A stretch of 64,000 bases of DNA from Apibacter muscae. Lineage in GTDB: Bacteria; Bacteroidota; Bacteroidia; Flavobacteriales; Weeksellaceae. Shown here one piece after another: positions 26,389 to 35,867 of this stretch (positions are counted from its first letter, which is position 1; each line of letters opens with the position of its first letter). The stretch lies in contig NZ_SELG01000041.1 of the NCBI RefSeq assembly GCF_007845635.1, positions 124,001 through 188,000 on the forward strand, given 5' to 3'. The notes under the pieces are model-generated. The model searched no databases. It worked only from the letters and a program-made list of their open reading frames with translations, and was not told the DNA's origin. The position numbers and the translations under genes were made by a program.

Positions 26389-26916
26389 TTATTTTATACG
26401 ATACATCATAAATGTAATGGTGTAAAACCAAAGATTAAACAATAGGGTATATGTTAGACCATAAATCATGCTTAACCCTAAATTTTTTTTACATTTTAAA
26501 GAATTTTTTAAAACTATACTCAAAGATTTAAAGAAAATCCAATAAAGCATTATAATGAATAAAAATATTGCGATATGAAAGTGGTTATCTATGGTAGAAT
26601 AAATTGCCACTAGTATAATACTGCTTAAAATCCAATATAAGATTTTATCTAAACAATTATTAGGAATCACTGTAAGCCCATAATTTTTATTTGATGGAGT
26701 AGGTGTATTTTTACAAAATAATCCTTTAAATAATCCAATAGTAATAAATAAAAATATTACTGGCGAAATTATACTTCCAGTAAATATAGCATTTTCAATT
26801 AAAGAATGCTCCTTTTTTATGGGGTAAATATTTAGACATAGAATTGTTATAATTAATACTATTAAAGAGATAAATATGGTAGATTTATAGTTAAATAAAT
26901 AATGTAATATTTTCAT
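26389..26916 (-). CDS. Integral membrane protein of unknown function
   Basis: A 175-residue protein that is mostly hydrophobic, with about five membrane segments (residues about 12-30, 43-66, 89-107, 110-130 and 145-170). A short loop between the second and third segments holds the only polar stretch (KNTPTPSNKNYG). No family was recognised. It lies 47 nt upstream of the HD hydrolase on the same strand and could be co-transcribed. Confidence 0.55.
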   Translation of the reverse strand: MKILHYLFNYKSTIFISLIVLIITILCLNIYPIKKEHSLIENAIFTGSIISPVIFLFITIGLFKGLFCKNTPTPSNKNYGLTVIPNNCLDKILYWILSSIILVAIYSTIDNHFHIAIFLFIIMLYWIFFKSLSIVLKNSLKCKKNLGLSMIYGLTYTLLFNLWFYTITFMMYRIK

Positions 26917-27093
26917 AGTTGTTTAATTGAAGAATAGTAAAGTTAATTGTTTAAATGTTTAAACGAAAGAATTGAGCAAAAAAATATTCTATTATTTAAA
27001 TATTTTTTAATTGGTTGATCTTTTAATACATACGAAGGGCAAAATATTAAATGAATTTAAAACGTATATTTGAATCTATAATATTTTAAAAGG

Positions 27094-29517
27094 GTGGAGT
27101 TTGTTAATGTAATTTTGCCACTCCCTATTAAAGGGGTATTTACATATCATGTACCTAAAGTACTTGAAAATAGTCTACAAATTGGGCAAAGAGTTGTCGT
27201 GCCTTTTGGTGGAAAAAAGTTATACACTGGAATCATTTTAGAAATTCATAAGATAAAACCCGAGCTCTACAAGACGAAAGAGATTTTTACAATATTAGAA
27301 AATGAAGCATTTGTTACTATAAACCAGTTAAATTTCTGGAAATGGATATCAGAGTATTATCTATGTACCTTAGGAGATGTTTATAGAAATGCTTTTCCAA
27401 GTGCTTTAAAATTAGAAAGTGAAACGTATATAAGAAAAACGGGTCACGAGATAATATGGGAAGAATTGGATGAAAGAGAAATATTTGTAATGCAGAATTT
27501 AGAAGTTAAAACTTCCATCGATTTAAAGGAAATTGAATCATTTATTTCTAAAAAACATATTGTTCCTACCATAAAATCATTGTTTGAAAAAAATTTGGTT
27601 GAGTTGGATGAGCAAATCATTGAAAAATATAAACCTAAGCAAATGGTTTATTTGGATTTGAATCCAGATTTTAAAAATTCTGAAATTTTTAAGCGAGCGC
27701 TTTTAGAAATTGATAGAGCACCCAAACAAAGAGAAGCCTTCTTAGTATTTATTCAATGGCAACAACAGAGAACTAGTCATATAGGAAAAAGAGAGCTTGT
27801 GGATAGATTCTCTCCGGCTGTTGTAAAAGGATTGATAGATAGAAATTTTTTAATCGAATTTCAATTGCAGATTGATAGAATTGAAGATTACGACGATAAT
27901 ATAGAGGATTTTAATGAGCTTTCAGAGGCTCAGAACCAAGCCTTTCATGAAATCCGTAATCAGTTTTCTAAATATAACACAGTTTTGTTACAAGGAGTTA
28001 CATCCTCTGGTAAAACAGAAATTTATTTTCACCTGATTGATGAACAATTAAAATTGGGTAAGAATTGTTTGTTACTATTACCGGAAATTTCAATTACTAC
28101 GCAATTAGTTACTAAAATTCAAAAAAGATTTGGCAATGAAGTAGGGGTTTATCACTCAAAACTAAACCAGAATGAGCGGGTTGAAGTTTGGAAAAATACA
28201 TTGAACAATAAATACAAAATTTTAATCGGAGCTAGGTCAATAATTTTTCTTCCTATTCAAAACATAGGATTAATTATTGTAGATGAAGAGCACGACAGTT
28301 CTTATAAGCAAAGTGATACTTTGCCCTTATACAATGCTAGAGATTGTGTGCAAATTTTAGCCCACCAATTCAAGGCTAAGGTGTTACTTGGTTCGGCAAC
28401 ACCGTCCATGGAAAGCTATTACAATTGTGACCAAGGTAAATTTGGTTTTGTGGAACTAAATCAAAGATTTGGAGAAATAAAATTACCTGAAGTTGATTTG
28501 GTTTCATTACGTACACCAACCATTACCCCCAATATTTCTTATGAATTGTACGAACAAATTAAAATTTGTTTAGAAAATAAAAAACAAGTTATACTTTTTC
28601 ATAATCGTAGAGGGTTTTCACCCATACTAGAATGCAATCAATGTGGCCATTCGCCCACCTGTCCCAATTGTGATGTTTCATTGACCTATCATAAAGTCTC
28701 TTCAACCTTGCGTTGTCATTATTGTGGAAATACTCGGGCTTTGCCTCAAACATGTCCTAGTTGTCATTCCCATTCATTGGAGACTAAAGGAATCGGAACA
28801 CAGCAGATCGAAGAAGAAATTATACATTTATTTCCAGAGGCAAGGGTAGCAAGAATGGATGTAGATACCATGAAAAGAAAACATGCGTATGAAATACTAT
28901 TTGAAAAAATGCACCTCCATGAAATAGATATATTAATAGGGACGCAAATGGTTACCAAAGGTTTAGATTTTGATTCTATACAATTGGTTGGAGTTATACG
29001 TGCGGATTCATTATTGAATTTCCCAAATTTTAGAGCGGAAGAACGAACCTTGCAATTGTTAACCCAAGTAAGTGGAAGAGCAGGAAGAAGAGAAGCGGGT
29101 AAAGTTTTAATACAAACTTTTGATCCTGAAAATCCTTTATATTTATTCATTCAAGAAAACAATTACCATTTAGCCAAGGATACTATCTTGCAAGAGCGGA
29201 AGGAATTTTTATATCCCCCGTATTATCGTTTAATTGAGATTACCTTTAAACATAAAAAACAAGACAAAGCAAAGAAAACGGCTACATTTGTAGTAGAATA
29301 TTTAAGGAATTTTATACAAGAACCTTTTATATTAGGACCTGAGGAGGGGCTAATTCCTAGGATCAACAATTATTATATATATAAAGTACTGTTGAAGCAT
29401 CCTGCAAATAAATCAACCAAAAATTTAAAATTTTTTATTGAACAAAGTTTAACAAAAGTTGAATCCGTCCAAGCCTATCGATCAGTGAAGATTACCATTG
29501 ATGTAGATCCCTTATAA
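27094..29517 (+). CDS. priA: Primosomal protein N' (replication restart helicase PriA)
   Basis: An 807-residue superfamily 2 helicase that reloads the replisome at stalled forks. The start is GTG (27094); a -7-like TATATTTG lies at 27065-27072. The N-terminal 3'-DNA binding domain begins FVNVILPLPIKGVFTYHVP. The helicase core has Walker A GVTSSGKTEI, DEEHDSSYKQ (motif II) and LLGSATPSMES. Eight zinc-binding cysteines follow in CNQCGHSPTCPNCD and CHYCGNTRALPQTCPSC. The C-terminal half has QVSGRAGR. Complete and of normal length. It converges on pdxH with a 3-nt gap. Confidence 0.95.
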   Translation: MEFVNVILPLPIKGVFTYHVPKVLENSLQIGQRVVVPFGGKKLYTGIILEIHKIKPELYKTKEIFTILENEAFVTINQLNFWKWISEYYLCTLGDVYRNAFPSALKLESETYIRKTGHEIIWEELDEREIFVMQNLEVKTSIDLKEIESFISKKHIVPTIKSLFEKNLVELDEQIIEKYKPKQMVYLDLNPDFKNSEIFKRALLEIDRAPKQREAFLVFIQWQQQRTSHIGKRELVDRFSPAVVKGLIDRNFLIEFQLQIDRIEDYDDNIEDFNELSEAQNQAFHEIRNQFSKYNTVLLQGVTSSGKTEIYFHLIDEQLKLGKNCLLLLPEISITTQLVTKIQKRFGNEVGVYHSKLNQNERVEVWKNTLNNKYKILIGARSIIFLPIQNIGLIIVDEEHDSSYKQSDTLPLYNARDCVQILAHQFKAKVLLGSATPSMESYYNCDQGKFGFVELNQRFGEIKLPEVDLVSLRTPTITPNISYELYEQIKICLENKKQVILFHNRRGFSPILECNQCGHSPTCPNCDVSLTYHKVSSTLRCHYCGNTRALPQTCPSCHSHSLETKGIGTQQIEEEIIHLFPEARVARMDVDTMKRKHAYEILFEKMHLHEIDILIGTQMVTKGLDFDSIQLVGVIRADSLLNFPNFRAEERTLQLLTQVSGRAGRREAGKVLIQTFDPENPLYLFIQENNYHLAKDTILQERKEFLYPPYYRLIEITFKHKKQDKAKKTATFVVEYLRNFIQEPFILGPEEGLIPRINNYYIYKVLLKHPANKSTKNLKFFIEQSLTKVESVQAYRSVKITIDVDPL

Positions 29518-29520
29518 ATA

Positions 29521-30168
29521 TTAAGGAGCTAAACGTTCTATTTTCCATTCAAAATTATCTAACAATGTATATAATATACGATCGTGCAATCGATTGGGTC
29601 TTCCCTGCCAAAATTCAATTTGTTTAGGTCTTACTAAATATCCACCCCAGTTATTGGGTCTCTCAAGTTCATTTAAACTCTTAGTTTCTTCTTCTAAAAC
29701 TCTTAATTTTTCTTCCAGAAATTCACGGTTGGGAATCACTTTACTTTGCTGAGAGACTATTGCTCCTAATTGGCTTCCTCTAGGGCGAGAGTGAAAATAA
29801 CCATCAGATAAATTCGCTGATAATCTCTCTGCGCAACCATTTATAATTATTTGTTTCTCTAACCGATCCCAATAAAAATTTAAACAAACATTATTGTTTT
29901 CTTCAATGGCAGTACCTTTACGGCTTTCGAAATTAGTAAAAAAAATAAATCCTTCCCAAGTAAATTTTTTAAGTAAAACCATACGGGTGCGTGGATTTTT
30001 TGAATCTTCAATAGTTGAAACAGACATAGCATTGGGTTCTAAGATCAAATCGTGACTTTTTGCAAGTAAGTACCAGTCTCTAAATAATTCCATAGGATTA
30101 TCTTTTAGATCTAATTCCAAAAGTTTTCCGGAATTGTAAATTTTTCTTAGGTTGGATAAATCTTCCAT
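29521..30168 (-). CDS. pdxH: Pyridoxamine 5'-phosphate oxidase
   Basis: A 215-residue FMN enzyme that oxidises pyridoxamine or pyridoxine phosphate to pyridoxal 5'-phosphate. Family motifs are clear: PNAMSVSTIEDSKNPRTRMVLLK, FFTNFESRKG, NFYWDRLEKQIIINGCAERL, FHSRPRGSQLGAIVSQQS and the C-terminal EFWQGRPNRLHDR. The length and C-terminus (IERLAP) are typical. Single gene, divergent from the YqgE gene with a 43-nt gap. Confidence 0.95.
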   Translation of the reverse strand: MEDLSNLRKIYNSGKLLELDLKDNPMELFRDWYLLAKSHDLILEPNAMSVSTIEDSKNPRTRMVLLKKFTWEGFIFFTNFESRKGTAIEENNNVCLNFYWDRLEKQIIINGCAERLSANLSDGYFHSRPRGSQLGAIVSQQSKVIPNREFLEEKLRVLEEETKSLNELERPNNWGGYLVRPKQIEFWQGRPNRLHDRILYTLLDNFEWKIERLAP

Positions 30169-30211
30169 TATTTAAAATATGTATTTTTACTTCATGTAAA
30201 GATATTTAAAA

Positions 30212-30754
30212 ATGAGTTATAAGGGTAATTTATTAATTGCTAAGCCTGGTTTGAATGATGAATATTTTTCAAAATCTGTTATATATTTAACCGGAGATGA
30301 TCCATTTAAAGGTTCTGTGGGGGTTGTTTTAAATAAGTTGTACGAAAAAAAGTTAAATGAGATAATCCCAGAAATTGATTTAGACATGGATGTATATATG
30401 GGAGGTCCCGTGAATCAAGATCACTTGTTTGTCATACATTCAAGACCAGATCTAATTTCAAAAGGTACATATATAGGTAAAGATTATTATTGGTCGGGCA
30501 ATTATAAAGAAATTACTTTAGCACTTAAAAATAAGTGGATTGAAAATGATGAAATTCGTTTTTTTATAGGCTATACCGGGTGGAAATATAAACAGTTGAG
30601 AAGTGAATTAAACAATAAGGATTGGATGGTTTTACCCGATAAAGATCTAAATATTTTAAAATGGGAAGATAATCTTTGGAAAAATAAATTAATAAAAGCT
30701 GATAAAAGGAATATTATATGGGTAAATTATCCTACGAATCCGTTATATAATTAA
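30212..30754 (+). CDS. YqgE/AlgH family protein
   Basis: A 180-residue cytosolic protein of the UPF0301 family. The opening GNLLIAKPGLNDEYFSKSVIYL, the VGVVLNKL strand, MGGPVNQDHLFVIHS and FFIGYTGWKYKQLRSEL are diagnostic. The family fold is known but the biochemical function is not settled; AlgH was linked to alginate regulation in Pseudomonas. It starts 43 nt from divergent pdxH. Confidence 0.88.
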   Translation: MSYKGNLLIAKPGLNDEYFSKSVIYLTGDDPFKGSVGVVLNKLYEKKLNEIIPEIDLDMDVYMGGPVNQDHLFVIHSRPDLISKGTYIGKDYYWSGNYKEITLALKNKWIENDEIRFFIGYTGWKYKQLRSELNNKDWMVLPDKDLNILKWEDNLWKNKLIKADKRNIIWVNYPTNPLYN

Positions 30755-30824
30755 TAAAATTGAATATTCTAATCAACTATTTTTCAAAAGAATTTAAAAT
30801 TTTCGTTTAACTAAATACATTATA

Positions 30825-31214
30825 ATGTTATTAAAATCCATCACTAAAATATTAATTATTGTAAATCTATTTATTATTTCTTCATGTCATTCTACTAATA
30901 TTATGAATATGAATAAAGTAGAAAAACATACATTAAAAGAAAAAATTGATCATTACCAATTTACGGGTATAGTAATAAATAATGAAAAGAGTATTTCTAA
31001 GGGAAATAAACAATTGGATATTTTAAAAATTCAAATCACTAGTTCAGTGAATGAAAATTTACAACCTAATACAATTATCTACGCTGTTGTCGATAGGAAT
31101 AATTTATTAAAACTAGAAATTAATAGAGAGTATGTTTTTAATGGAAATGGAAGCTATACATCTAAACTTGGCAAACACTATATAAAAATTATAAAAATTC
31201 AGGATTTAATCTAA
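30825..31214 (+). CDS. Small lipoprotein of unknown function
   Basis: A 129-residue protein with a lipoprotein signal peptide ending ISSC (about residue 21). The mature part looks like a small beta-sheet domain (YQFTGIVINNEKSI, LDILKIQITS, TIIYAVVDRN, YVFNGNGSY), perhaps an OB-like barrel, but no family was recognised. It lies 70 nt after the YqgE gene on the same strand. Confidence 0.6.
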   Translation: MLLKSITKILIIVNLFIISSCHSTNIMNMNKVEKHTLKEKIDHYQFTGIVINNEKSISKGNKQLDILKIQITSSVNENLQPNTIIYAVVDRNNLLKLEINREYVFNGNGSYTSKLGKHYIKIIKIQDLI

Positions 31215-31300
31215 AAATCTAGACATAATTGAGAAAATTTTTAAAGTAATCCTTTTAATTTATCTTTAAATAATAATCATTATGTAGTTAAAATTTATTT

Positions 31301-32242
31301 TCAAACCTTATCCTTAATGAAACTCCTGTTAAATTTAGCTTTTCTTATTGCAATGTTCAATTCATAACCAATTAATATAAAAGTTACAGATAGGTTTACC
31401 CATATCATAAGCATAAGCATCGAGCCAATGGAACCGTATAGAACATTAAAGCGAGTAAAATGGGTTATGTAATAACCAAATATATAAGTACATATAGGAA
31501 ATAGAAGGGTGGTTAGTAAAGCACCAGGAATGACTTCTTTAAATTTTAATCGAGCAGTTCTACCCCAATAATAAAGAAAACAAGTTCCAAAGAAAAATAT
31601 TATTGAAGATATAATATAATTAAAAATGTTAATTATTGTTCTAAATTCTATGATATTGAATGATATAGAATATTGAAAGAGCCTTAAAACTATTTCACTT
31701 ACATAGAATAATAGTAAAGAAACAATTAAAAAGATTGAAAAAAATAGTATAATAAATATGCTTAAAAAGAATGACCGAAAACCTTTAAATTCTATGGGAT
31801 CATGATTATTAACCGATTTGAATCCTGTGATTAGCGATCTTATTCCGTTGGAAGATAATATAATAAACAAAAGAACGGATAACAATAATAAATAAATATT
31901 TGGTCTATTTAAATGATTATTTACAAGTAGTATACGATCATTCATATAACCATTTACAATATCAAAAATATTGGGAGGTAAAAGTTTTTTTAATAAAAAA
32001 TCATAAATCAAATGCTGGATTTCGTCGTAATAAGGTAAGTAACTGATAAGAAGTAAAAAAAATATTAAAAAAGGAAAAAAACTCATAAATACATTCCAAG
32101 AAGCAGCTGCAGCTCTATATCCAATCGCACCTTTAGTTATTCCTTGAAAATAGATTTGAAGAATTTCATACAATGAAATTCCATTAATCGATGAAATTTT
32201 AATTCTTTTTAAATATTGCTTAACACTCTCCAATATATTCAT
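31301..32242 (-). CDS. YihY/BrkB family inner-membrane protein
   Basis: A 313-residue protein with about six membrane segments. Family features include the conserved start of the membrane part (GAIGYRAAAASWNVFMSFFPFLIFFLLL), the RLKFKEVIPGALLTTLLFPICTYIFGYYITHF stretch and YGSIGSMLMLMIWVNLSVTFILIGYELN near the C-terminus. The family was once called ribonuclease BN by mistake; the real role is not known. Single gene on the minus strand. Confidence 0.85.
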   Translation of the reverse strand: MNILESVKQYLKRIKISSINGISLYEILQIYFQGITKGAIGYRAAAASWNVFMSFFPFLIFFLLLISYLPYYDEIQHLIYDFLLKKLLPPNIFDIVNGYMNDRILLVNNHLNRPNIYLLLLSVLLFIILSSNGIRSLITGFKSVNNHDPIEFKGFRSFFLSIFIILFFSIFLIVSLLLFYVSEIVLRLFQYSISFNIIEFRTIINIFNYIISSIIFFFGTCFLYYWGRTARLKFKEVIPGALLTTLLFPICTYIFGYYITHFTRFNVLYGSIGSMLMLMIWVNLSVTFILIGYELNIAIRKAKFNRSFIKDKV

Positions 32243-32299
32243 AGCATACTATTTAGACTATTTAGTACTTATAAAACAACTAATAAGTACTAAAATTAT

Positions 32300-32731
32300 C
32301 TATTCCTTAACTAAAACCTCATCTTCAGCAATATTTAAAGAATTATCAAATAGGAAATAAAGTTTATTCTTTTGCTTTAAAAACTTAAAATGATTTTGAT
32401 CTAAAGAAATAATTGAATCTTTAGAATTCCAAATATACCTACCATTTAAAAGGGTTGTATTTTTCCGACTATCTTCTTCATCAGCCAAATGAATTAATAA
32501 AGAATATTCGCCATTATTTTTTAAAGTTAGTTGTACATTCTCACAATCATCACAGGAAATAACTCCATTATATGTTCCAGTTATAACATCTAAATTTGAG
32601 ATATTTTTATCCTTTTTTTGTATTGAATTGAGTGAATCTAAAGCAATGGTTGATTCATGAACTGAATTTTTTTTACAACTTAGGATGCTTGTAAATATTA
32701 TTATAAAAAAAAGTAGTTTATATCTAGCCAT
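32300..32731 (-). CDS. NlpE-like copper-resistance/envelope-stress lipoprotein
   Basis: A 143-residue lipoprotein with lipobox LSC (about residue 19). The core has GTYNGVISCDDCENVQLTL and a later LNGRYIWNSKDSIISL, the pattern of the NlpE N-terminal domain (Y-x-G-x-x-P/S-C-x-x-C), with its CxxC as CDDC. NlpE senses surface and copper stress through Cpx in enterobacteria; here it is only a domain match, and no Cpx system is visible. It begins 3 nt after the stop of the E2 gene, so the two are likely co-transcribed. A second homolog is at 52416-52895. Confidence 0.75.
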   Translation of the reverse strand: MARYKLLFFIIIFTSILSCKKNSVHESTIALDSLNSIQKKDKNISNLDVITGTYNGVISCDDCENVQLTLKNNGEYSLLIHLADEEDSRKNTTLLNGRYIWNSKDSIISLDQNHFKFLKQKNKLYFLFDNSLNIAEDEVLVKE

Positions 32732-32734
32732 ATT

Positions 32735-34081
32735 TTATATCTCAGTATTAAGATCAAAATCCTCTAAATAATCAGAAATTCTTTTTATAAACATCCCCCC
32801 CAAAGCACCATCAACCACACGGTGATCAAAAGTATGAGATAAAATCATTTTATGTCTAATTCCAATTAAATCACCTTGAGGAGTTTCAATAACCGCTGGT
32901 TTTTTCACTATACTTCCTATGGCAAGTATTGCTACTTGAGGTTGATTAATAATTGGGGTTCCAGCAATATTTCCAAATCCTCCAATATTACTTACGGTAT
33001 AAGTTCCTCCTTGAGTATCTTCAGGATTTAATTTATTAGTTCTTGCTCTGTTAGCCAAATCATTAATCTTCCTAGCCAAACCAGAAAGACTTAGTTGATC
33101 AGCATTTTTTATAACAGGTACAATTAAGTTTCCGTTAGGTAAAGCAGTGGCCATACCAATATTTATATTTTTTTTCTTAATAATGGTAGAGCCTTTAACA
33201 GAAATATTAATCATTGGAAAGTCTTTAATCGCTTTAACTACCGCTTGTATAAAAATGGGTGTATAAGTTAATTTTTCCCCTTCCTTTTTATAAAATAAAT
33301 CTTTAAATTTATTTCTCCATAATACAATATTGGTAACGTCCGTTTCTACAAAAGAGGTAACATGCGGGGCTATTTGTTTGCTTCTGAGCATATTTTCAGC
33401 AATCAGCTTTCGCATTCGGTCCATTTCAAAAATTTCATCCGATTCAGAAGATGAAACTATAGTCTTAGTAGATAAATCATTGATTAATGAATCGGAAGGA
33501 GTTTCACAATCCCTAGAAATAATTTTAGACTCTATAATAGATACCTTTTCAGTAGAAGAAATCTCACTTCTATTTTTAAGATAAGTAAGTATATCTTCTT
33601 TAGTAATACGCCCGTTTAAACCAGTTCCAACTATACTCTGTCTCTCAGATTCAGAAATATTTTCTTGCTCACAAATTGCTCGGACTAATGGGGAATAATA
33701 ATTATCTTTTTTCTTTTCAGTGTTTTCAATGGAAGAAGTTTTGTGTACTAATGGAGATTCTAATTGTGCAATTATTTCTTCTTCACTACTTTCAATCAAT
33801 GTATTGGAGCTTATATTATTGCTATTACTGGAAGAATCATCTTCAACTTCTAAAATAGCAAAAGCTTCCCCAATGTCACAGACCTCATTAACATCTTTTA
33901 ACTTTTTTATAAGTTTACCTGCTCTAGGAGTTGGTACATCGGAATCAACTTTATCTGTTGCTATTTCAACAATAATTTCGTCTTCATTAATAAAATCTCC
34001 TTCATTTTTTACCCATCGGGTTATTGTTGCTTCTATAATTCCTTCCCCCATTGGAGGTAAGGTAATTTTATATTCACTCAT
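32735..34081 (-). CDS. Dihydrolipoamide acyltransferase, E2 of a 2-oxo acid dehydrogenase
   Basis: A 448-residue E2 enzyme. ATG at 34081 is chosen over a TTG three codons upstream. Residues 1-80 form one lipoyl domain with the acceptor lysine in EIATDKVDSDVPTP. An Ser/Glu-rich linker follows, then the E1/E3-binding domain (SPLVRAICEQENI...GTGLNGRITKEDIL, about 135-175). The catalytic domain has GGTYTVSNIGGFGNIAGTPIINQPQVAILA and SHTFDHRVVDGALGG. The N-terminal MGEGIIEATITRWVK resembles branched-chain or pyruvate E2 proteins rather than SucB. The E1 and E3 genes are not adjacent. Confidence 0.85.
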   Translation of the reverse strand: MSEYKITLPPMGEGIIEATITRWVKNEGDFINEDEIIVEIATDKVDSDVPTPRAGKLIKKLKDVNEVCDIGEAFAILEVEDDSSSNSNNISSNTLIESSEEEIIAQLESPLVHKTSSIENTEKKKDNYYSPLVRAICEQENISESERQSIVGTGLNGRITKEDILTYLKNRSEISSTEKVSIIESKIISRDCETPSDSLINDLSTKTIVSSSESDEIFEMDRMRKLIAENMLRSKQIAPHVTSFVETDVTNIVLWRNKFKDLFYKKEGEKLTYTPIFIQAVVKAIKDFPMINISVKGSTIIKKKNINIGMATALPNGNLIVPVIKNADQLSLSGLARKINDLANRARTNKLNPEDTQGGTYTVSNIGGFGNIAGTPIINQPQVAILAIGSIVKKPAVIETPQGDLIGIRHKMILSHTFDHRVVDGALGGMFIKRISDYLEDFDLNTEI

Positions 34082-34252
34082 AATATACAATTAGCCGTGC
34101 AAAATTAATGAAAAATTATGATTTGAATAAAACATAAATACTTTGCGTATATTTAATTGTTAATCAGCATTTTATGATAATTATAAAAATATTATTTTAC
34201 CAATTCAAAATATAATATTTATTTTTAGTATAATTTTTGTAAATAAAATACA

Positions 34253-34636
34253 ATGAGAATAGATAAATTTTTATGGTGTATAAGAGTATATAAGACTAGA
34301 GCAATTGCTACAGAGGAATGTAAAAAAAATAGAATTTCATTAAATGAAAATGTAGTTAAGCCTTCAAAAGAGGTTAACAGCGGTGAGATATATACCATAA
34401 GAAAAAATCAAATTGATTATAAAATTCAAGTAATCCAAATCCCAACCAACAGAGTAGGTGCAAAGCTAGTTTCCTTGTATTGTAAAGATCTTACGGAACC
34501 CGAACAGTTAGAGTTGCTCCAAACAAGATTATCAACACAAAATTATTATAGACAAAAGGGAATAGGAAGACCTACCAAGAAAGATAGAAGAGATCTAGAA
34601 AGTTATACTTCTGATGATCTTTCAGAGGAAAATTAA
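34253..34636 (+). CDS. S4-domain RNA-binding protein (Hsp15-like)
   Basis: A 127-residue cytosolic protein. Residues 1-60 form an S4 RNA-binding domain (MRIDKFLWCIRVYKTRAIATEECK, SLNENVVKPSKEVNSGEIY), and the C-terminal tail is basic (KGIGRPTKKDRRDLESY). This is the layout of Hsp15, which in E. coli rescues stalled 50S subunits carrying peptidyl-tRNA. Its stop overlaps the end of convergent aroK by 4 nt. Confidence 0.85.
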   Translation: MRIDKFLWCIRVYKTRAIATEECKKNRISLNENVVKPSKEVNSGEIYTIRKNQIDYKIQVIQIPTNRVGAKLVSLYCKDLTEPEQLELLQTRLSTQNYYRQKGIGRPTKKDRRDLESYTSDDLSEEN

Positions 34637-35145
34637 CTAGGTTTAGTTATATCTATAATTTCATTTACAATTGTAGGAACATCTTGATTTCCATTAATTT
34701 TATATTTTGCCCTTTCGTAATAAGGAAAGCGTTCAAAAATATGTTTGGCTATAAATTCTTCAAGATTTTGATCTTCAATACGAGAGATTAAAGGACGATG
34801 TTCTTTTTCTTTCATTAATCTATGTGCTAGTTCCTTAGGTGATAATTTTAAATAAAAAGAACAGCTTTTGTTATTTATTGTTTCAATGTTGTCGTAATAA
34901 ACAGGGGTACCTCCTCCTAAACTAAGTACAATAGATTCTAAATTTAAAATTTCATGTAAATATTTTTTTTCAATTTTTCTAAAGTATACTTCCCCTTTCT
35001 TAGAAAAAATCTCATTAATAGACATTTGTTCTTTACTACTAATATAAGAATCTAAGTCTATGAATTTTAGTCCGGTAATATCAGAAATTTCTTTTCCGAT
35101 GGTTGATTTCCCACATCCCATATATCCAATCAATGAAATATTCAT
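34633..35145 (-). CDS. aroK: Shikimate kinase
   Basis: A 170-residue P-loop kinase that phosphorylates shikimate with ATP. Walker A is GYMGCGKSTIGKEIS, followed by FIDLDSYI (shikimate-binding Asp), FRKIEKKYL (Arg) and LSLGGGTPVYYDN, with the lid region KEKEHRPLISR. The length is normal. It acts upstream of AroC (7221-8282) in the same pathway, though the genes are 26 kb apart. Confidence 0.93.
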   Translation of the reverse strand: MNISLIGYMGCGKSTIGKEISDITGLKFIDLDSYISSKEQMSINEIFSKKGEVYFRKIEKKYLHEILNLESIVLSLGGGTPVYYDNIETINNKSCSFYLKLSPKELAHRLMKEKEHRPLISRIEDQNLEEFIAKHIFERFPYYERAKYKINGNQDVPTIVNEIIDITKPS

Positions 35146-35188
35146 AAATCAAAAATTTTCACAAATATCTAATTTTTATTTATAAATA

Positions 35189-35219
35189 TTTGTATAAAAG
35201 AAAAAAGTATTTATATTTG
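35189..35219 (+). promoter_or_regulatory. Promoter of the tRNA-Lys genes
   Basis: TTTG (35189-35192), 19 nt, then TATATTTG (35212-35219), a very good match to the Bacteroidota sigma-factor consensus, about 30 nt before the first tRNA. Confidence 0.7.
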
Positions 35220-35248
35220 CACTCGCTAAACGCAATTAGAATATAATT

Positions 35249-35321
35249 GACCTGGTAGCTCAGTTGGTAGAGCACAACACTTTTAATGTTGGGGTCCTGG
35301 GTTCGAGCCCCAGCCAGGTCA
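35249..35321 (+). tRNA. tRNA-Lys (anticodon TTT), copy 1
   Basis: A 73-nt cloverleaf. The acceptor stem GACCTGG pairs with CCAGGTC, the D arm is GCTCAGTTGGTAGAGC, the anticodon loop CTTTTAA sits on stem CAACA/TGTTG, and the T arm is CTGGG-TTCGAGC-CCCAG. The 3' CCA is not encoded. Identical to copy 2. Confidence 0.95.
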
Positions 35322-35358
35322 CAATTTAATTCTAATTCAGTTTAAGTCAATCAAATTT

Positions 35359-35431
35359 GACCTGGTAGCTCAGTTGGTAGAGCACAACACTTTTAATGTT
35401 GGGGTCCTGGGTTCGAGCCCCAGCCAGGTCA
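35359..35431 (+). tRNA. tRNA-Lys (anticodon TTT), copy 2
   Basis: Identical over all 73 nt to copy 1 and separated from it by 37 nt; probably processed from the same transcript. The terminator at 35435-35461 follows directly. Confidence 0.95.
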
Positions 35432-35434
35432 CTT

Positions 35435-35461
35435 AGCTTGAGTTTATCTCAAGCTTTTTTT
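35435..35461 (+). terminator. Rho-independent terminator after the tRNA-Lys pair
   Basis: AGCTTGAG, loop TTTAT, CTCAAGCT (35435-35455), followed by T6. tRNA-Leu lies beyond it, so it is either expressed by read-through or has its own promoter. Confidence 0.75.
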
Positions 35462-35471
35462 ATTTTAATAA

Positions 35472-35555
35472 ACTCACGTGGTGGAATTGGTAGACACGCC
35501 ATCTTGAGGGGGTGGTGTCCGTAAGGATGTGCCGGTTCAAATCCGGTCGTGAGTA
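35472..35555 (+). tRNA. tRNA-Leu (anticodon GAG)
   Basis: An 84-nt type II tRNA. The acceptor ACTCACG pairs with CGTGAGT, and the anticodon loop TTGAGGG sits on stem CCATC/GGTGG and gives GAG. The long variable arm is TGTCCGTAAGGATG, and the T arm is GCCGG-TTCAAAT-CCGGT. CCA is not encoded. Confidence 0.93.
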
Positions 35556-35867
35556 CTTATGTTTTTTCTCCAAGATGAGATAAAATTATTTAAATGTTTG
35601 TTCTATAATTTACTTTAATGCATCCGTAAATTTATTGATATATTACCTTTATTGTAATCAAAAATTTTTATCTCTGAAAATCTGATTTTTAAATTACATT
35701 AATGTTTATTTAAATTGAATATAGAATACATAAAATATAAGAAATTAAAGAATATTATTCATAAAAAACTTCAATATATTTTAAACATGTAATATATTTT
35801 AAATAAAGGTTTACATTTAAATTAATTATAAAATATTATATTAGCCTAAATTACAATTTATTTTATA
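35556..35867. other. AT-rich gene-free stretch after tRNA-Leu
   Basis: This 312-bp stretch has A/T runs, no credible open frame, no RNA fold that I recognise and no clear promoter match, although the promoter for the DUF937 gene must lie in it. Confidence 0.4.

Noticed and set aside
33720-34094. Plus-strand open frame opposite the E2 gene
   Set aside because: It lies wholly within well-conserved E2 lipoyl-domain and linker coding sequence and has no family features.
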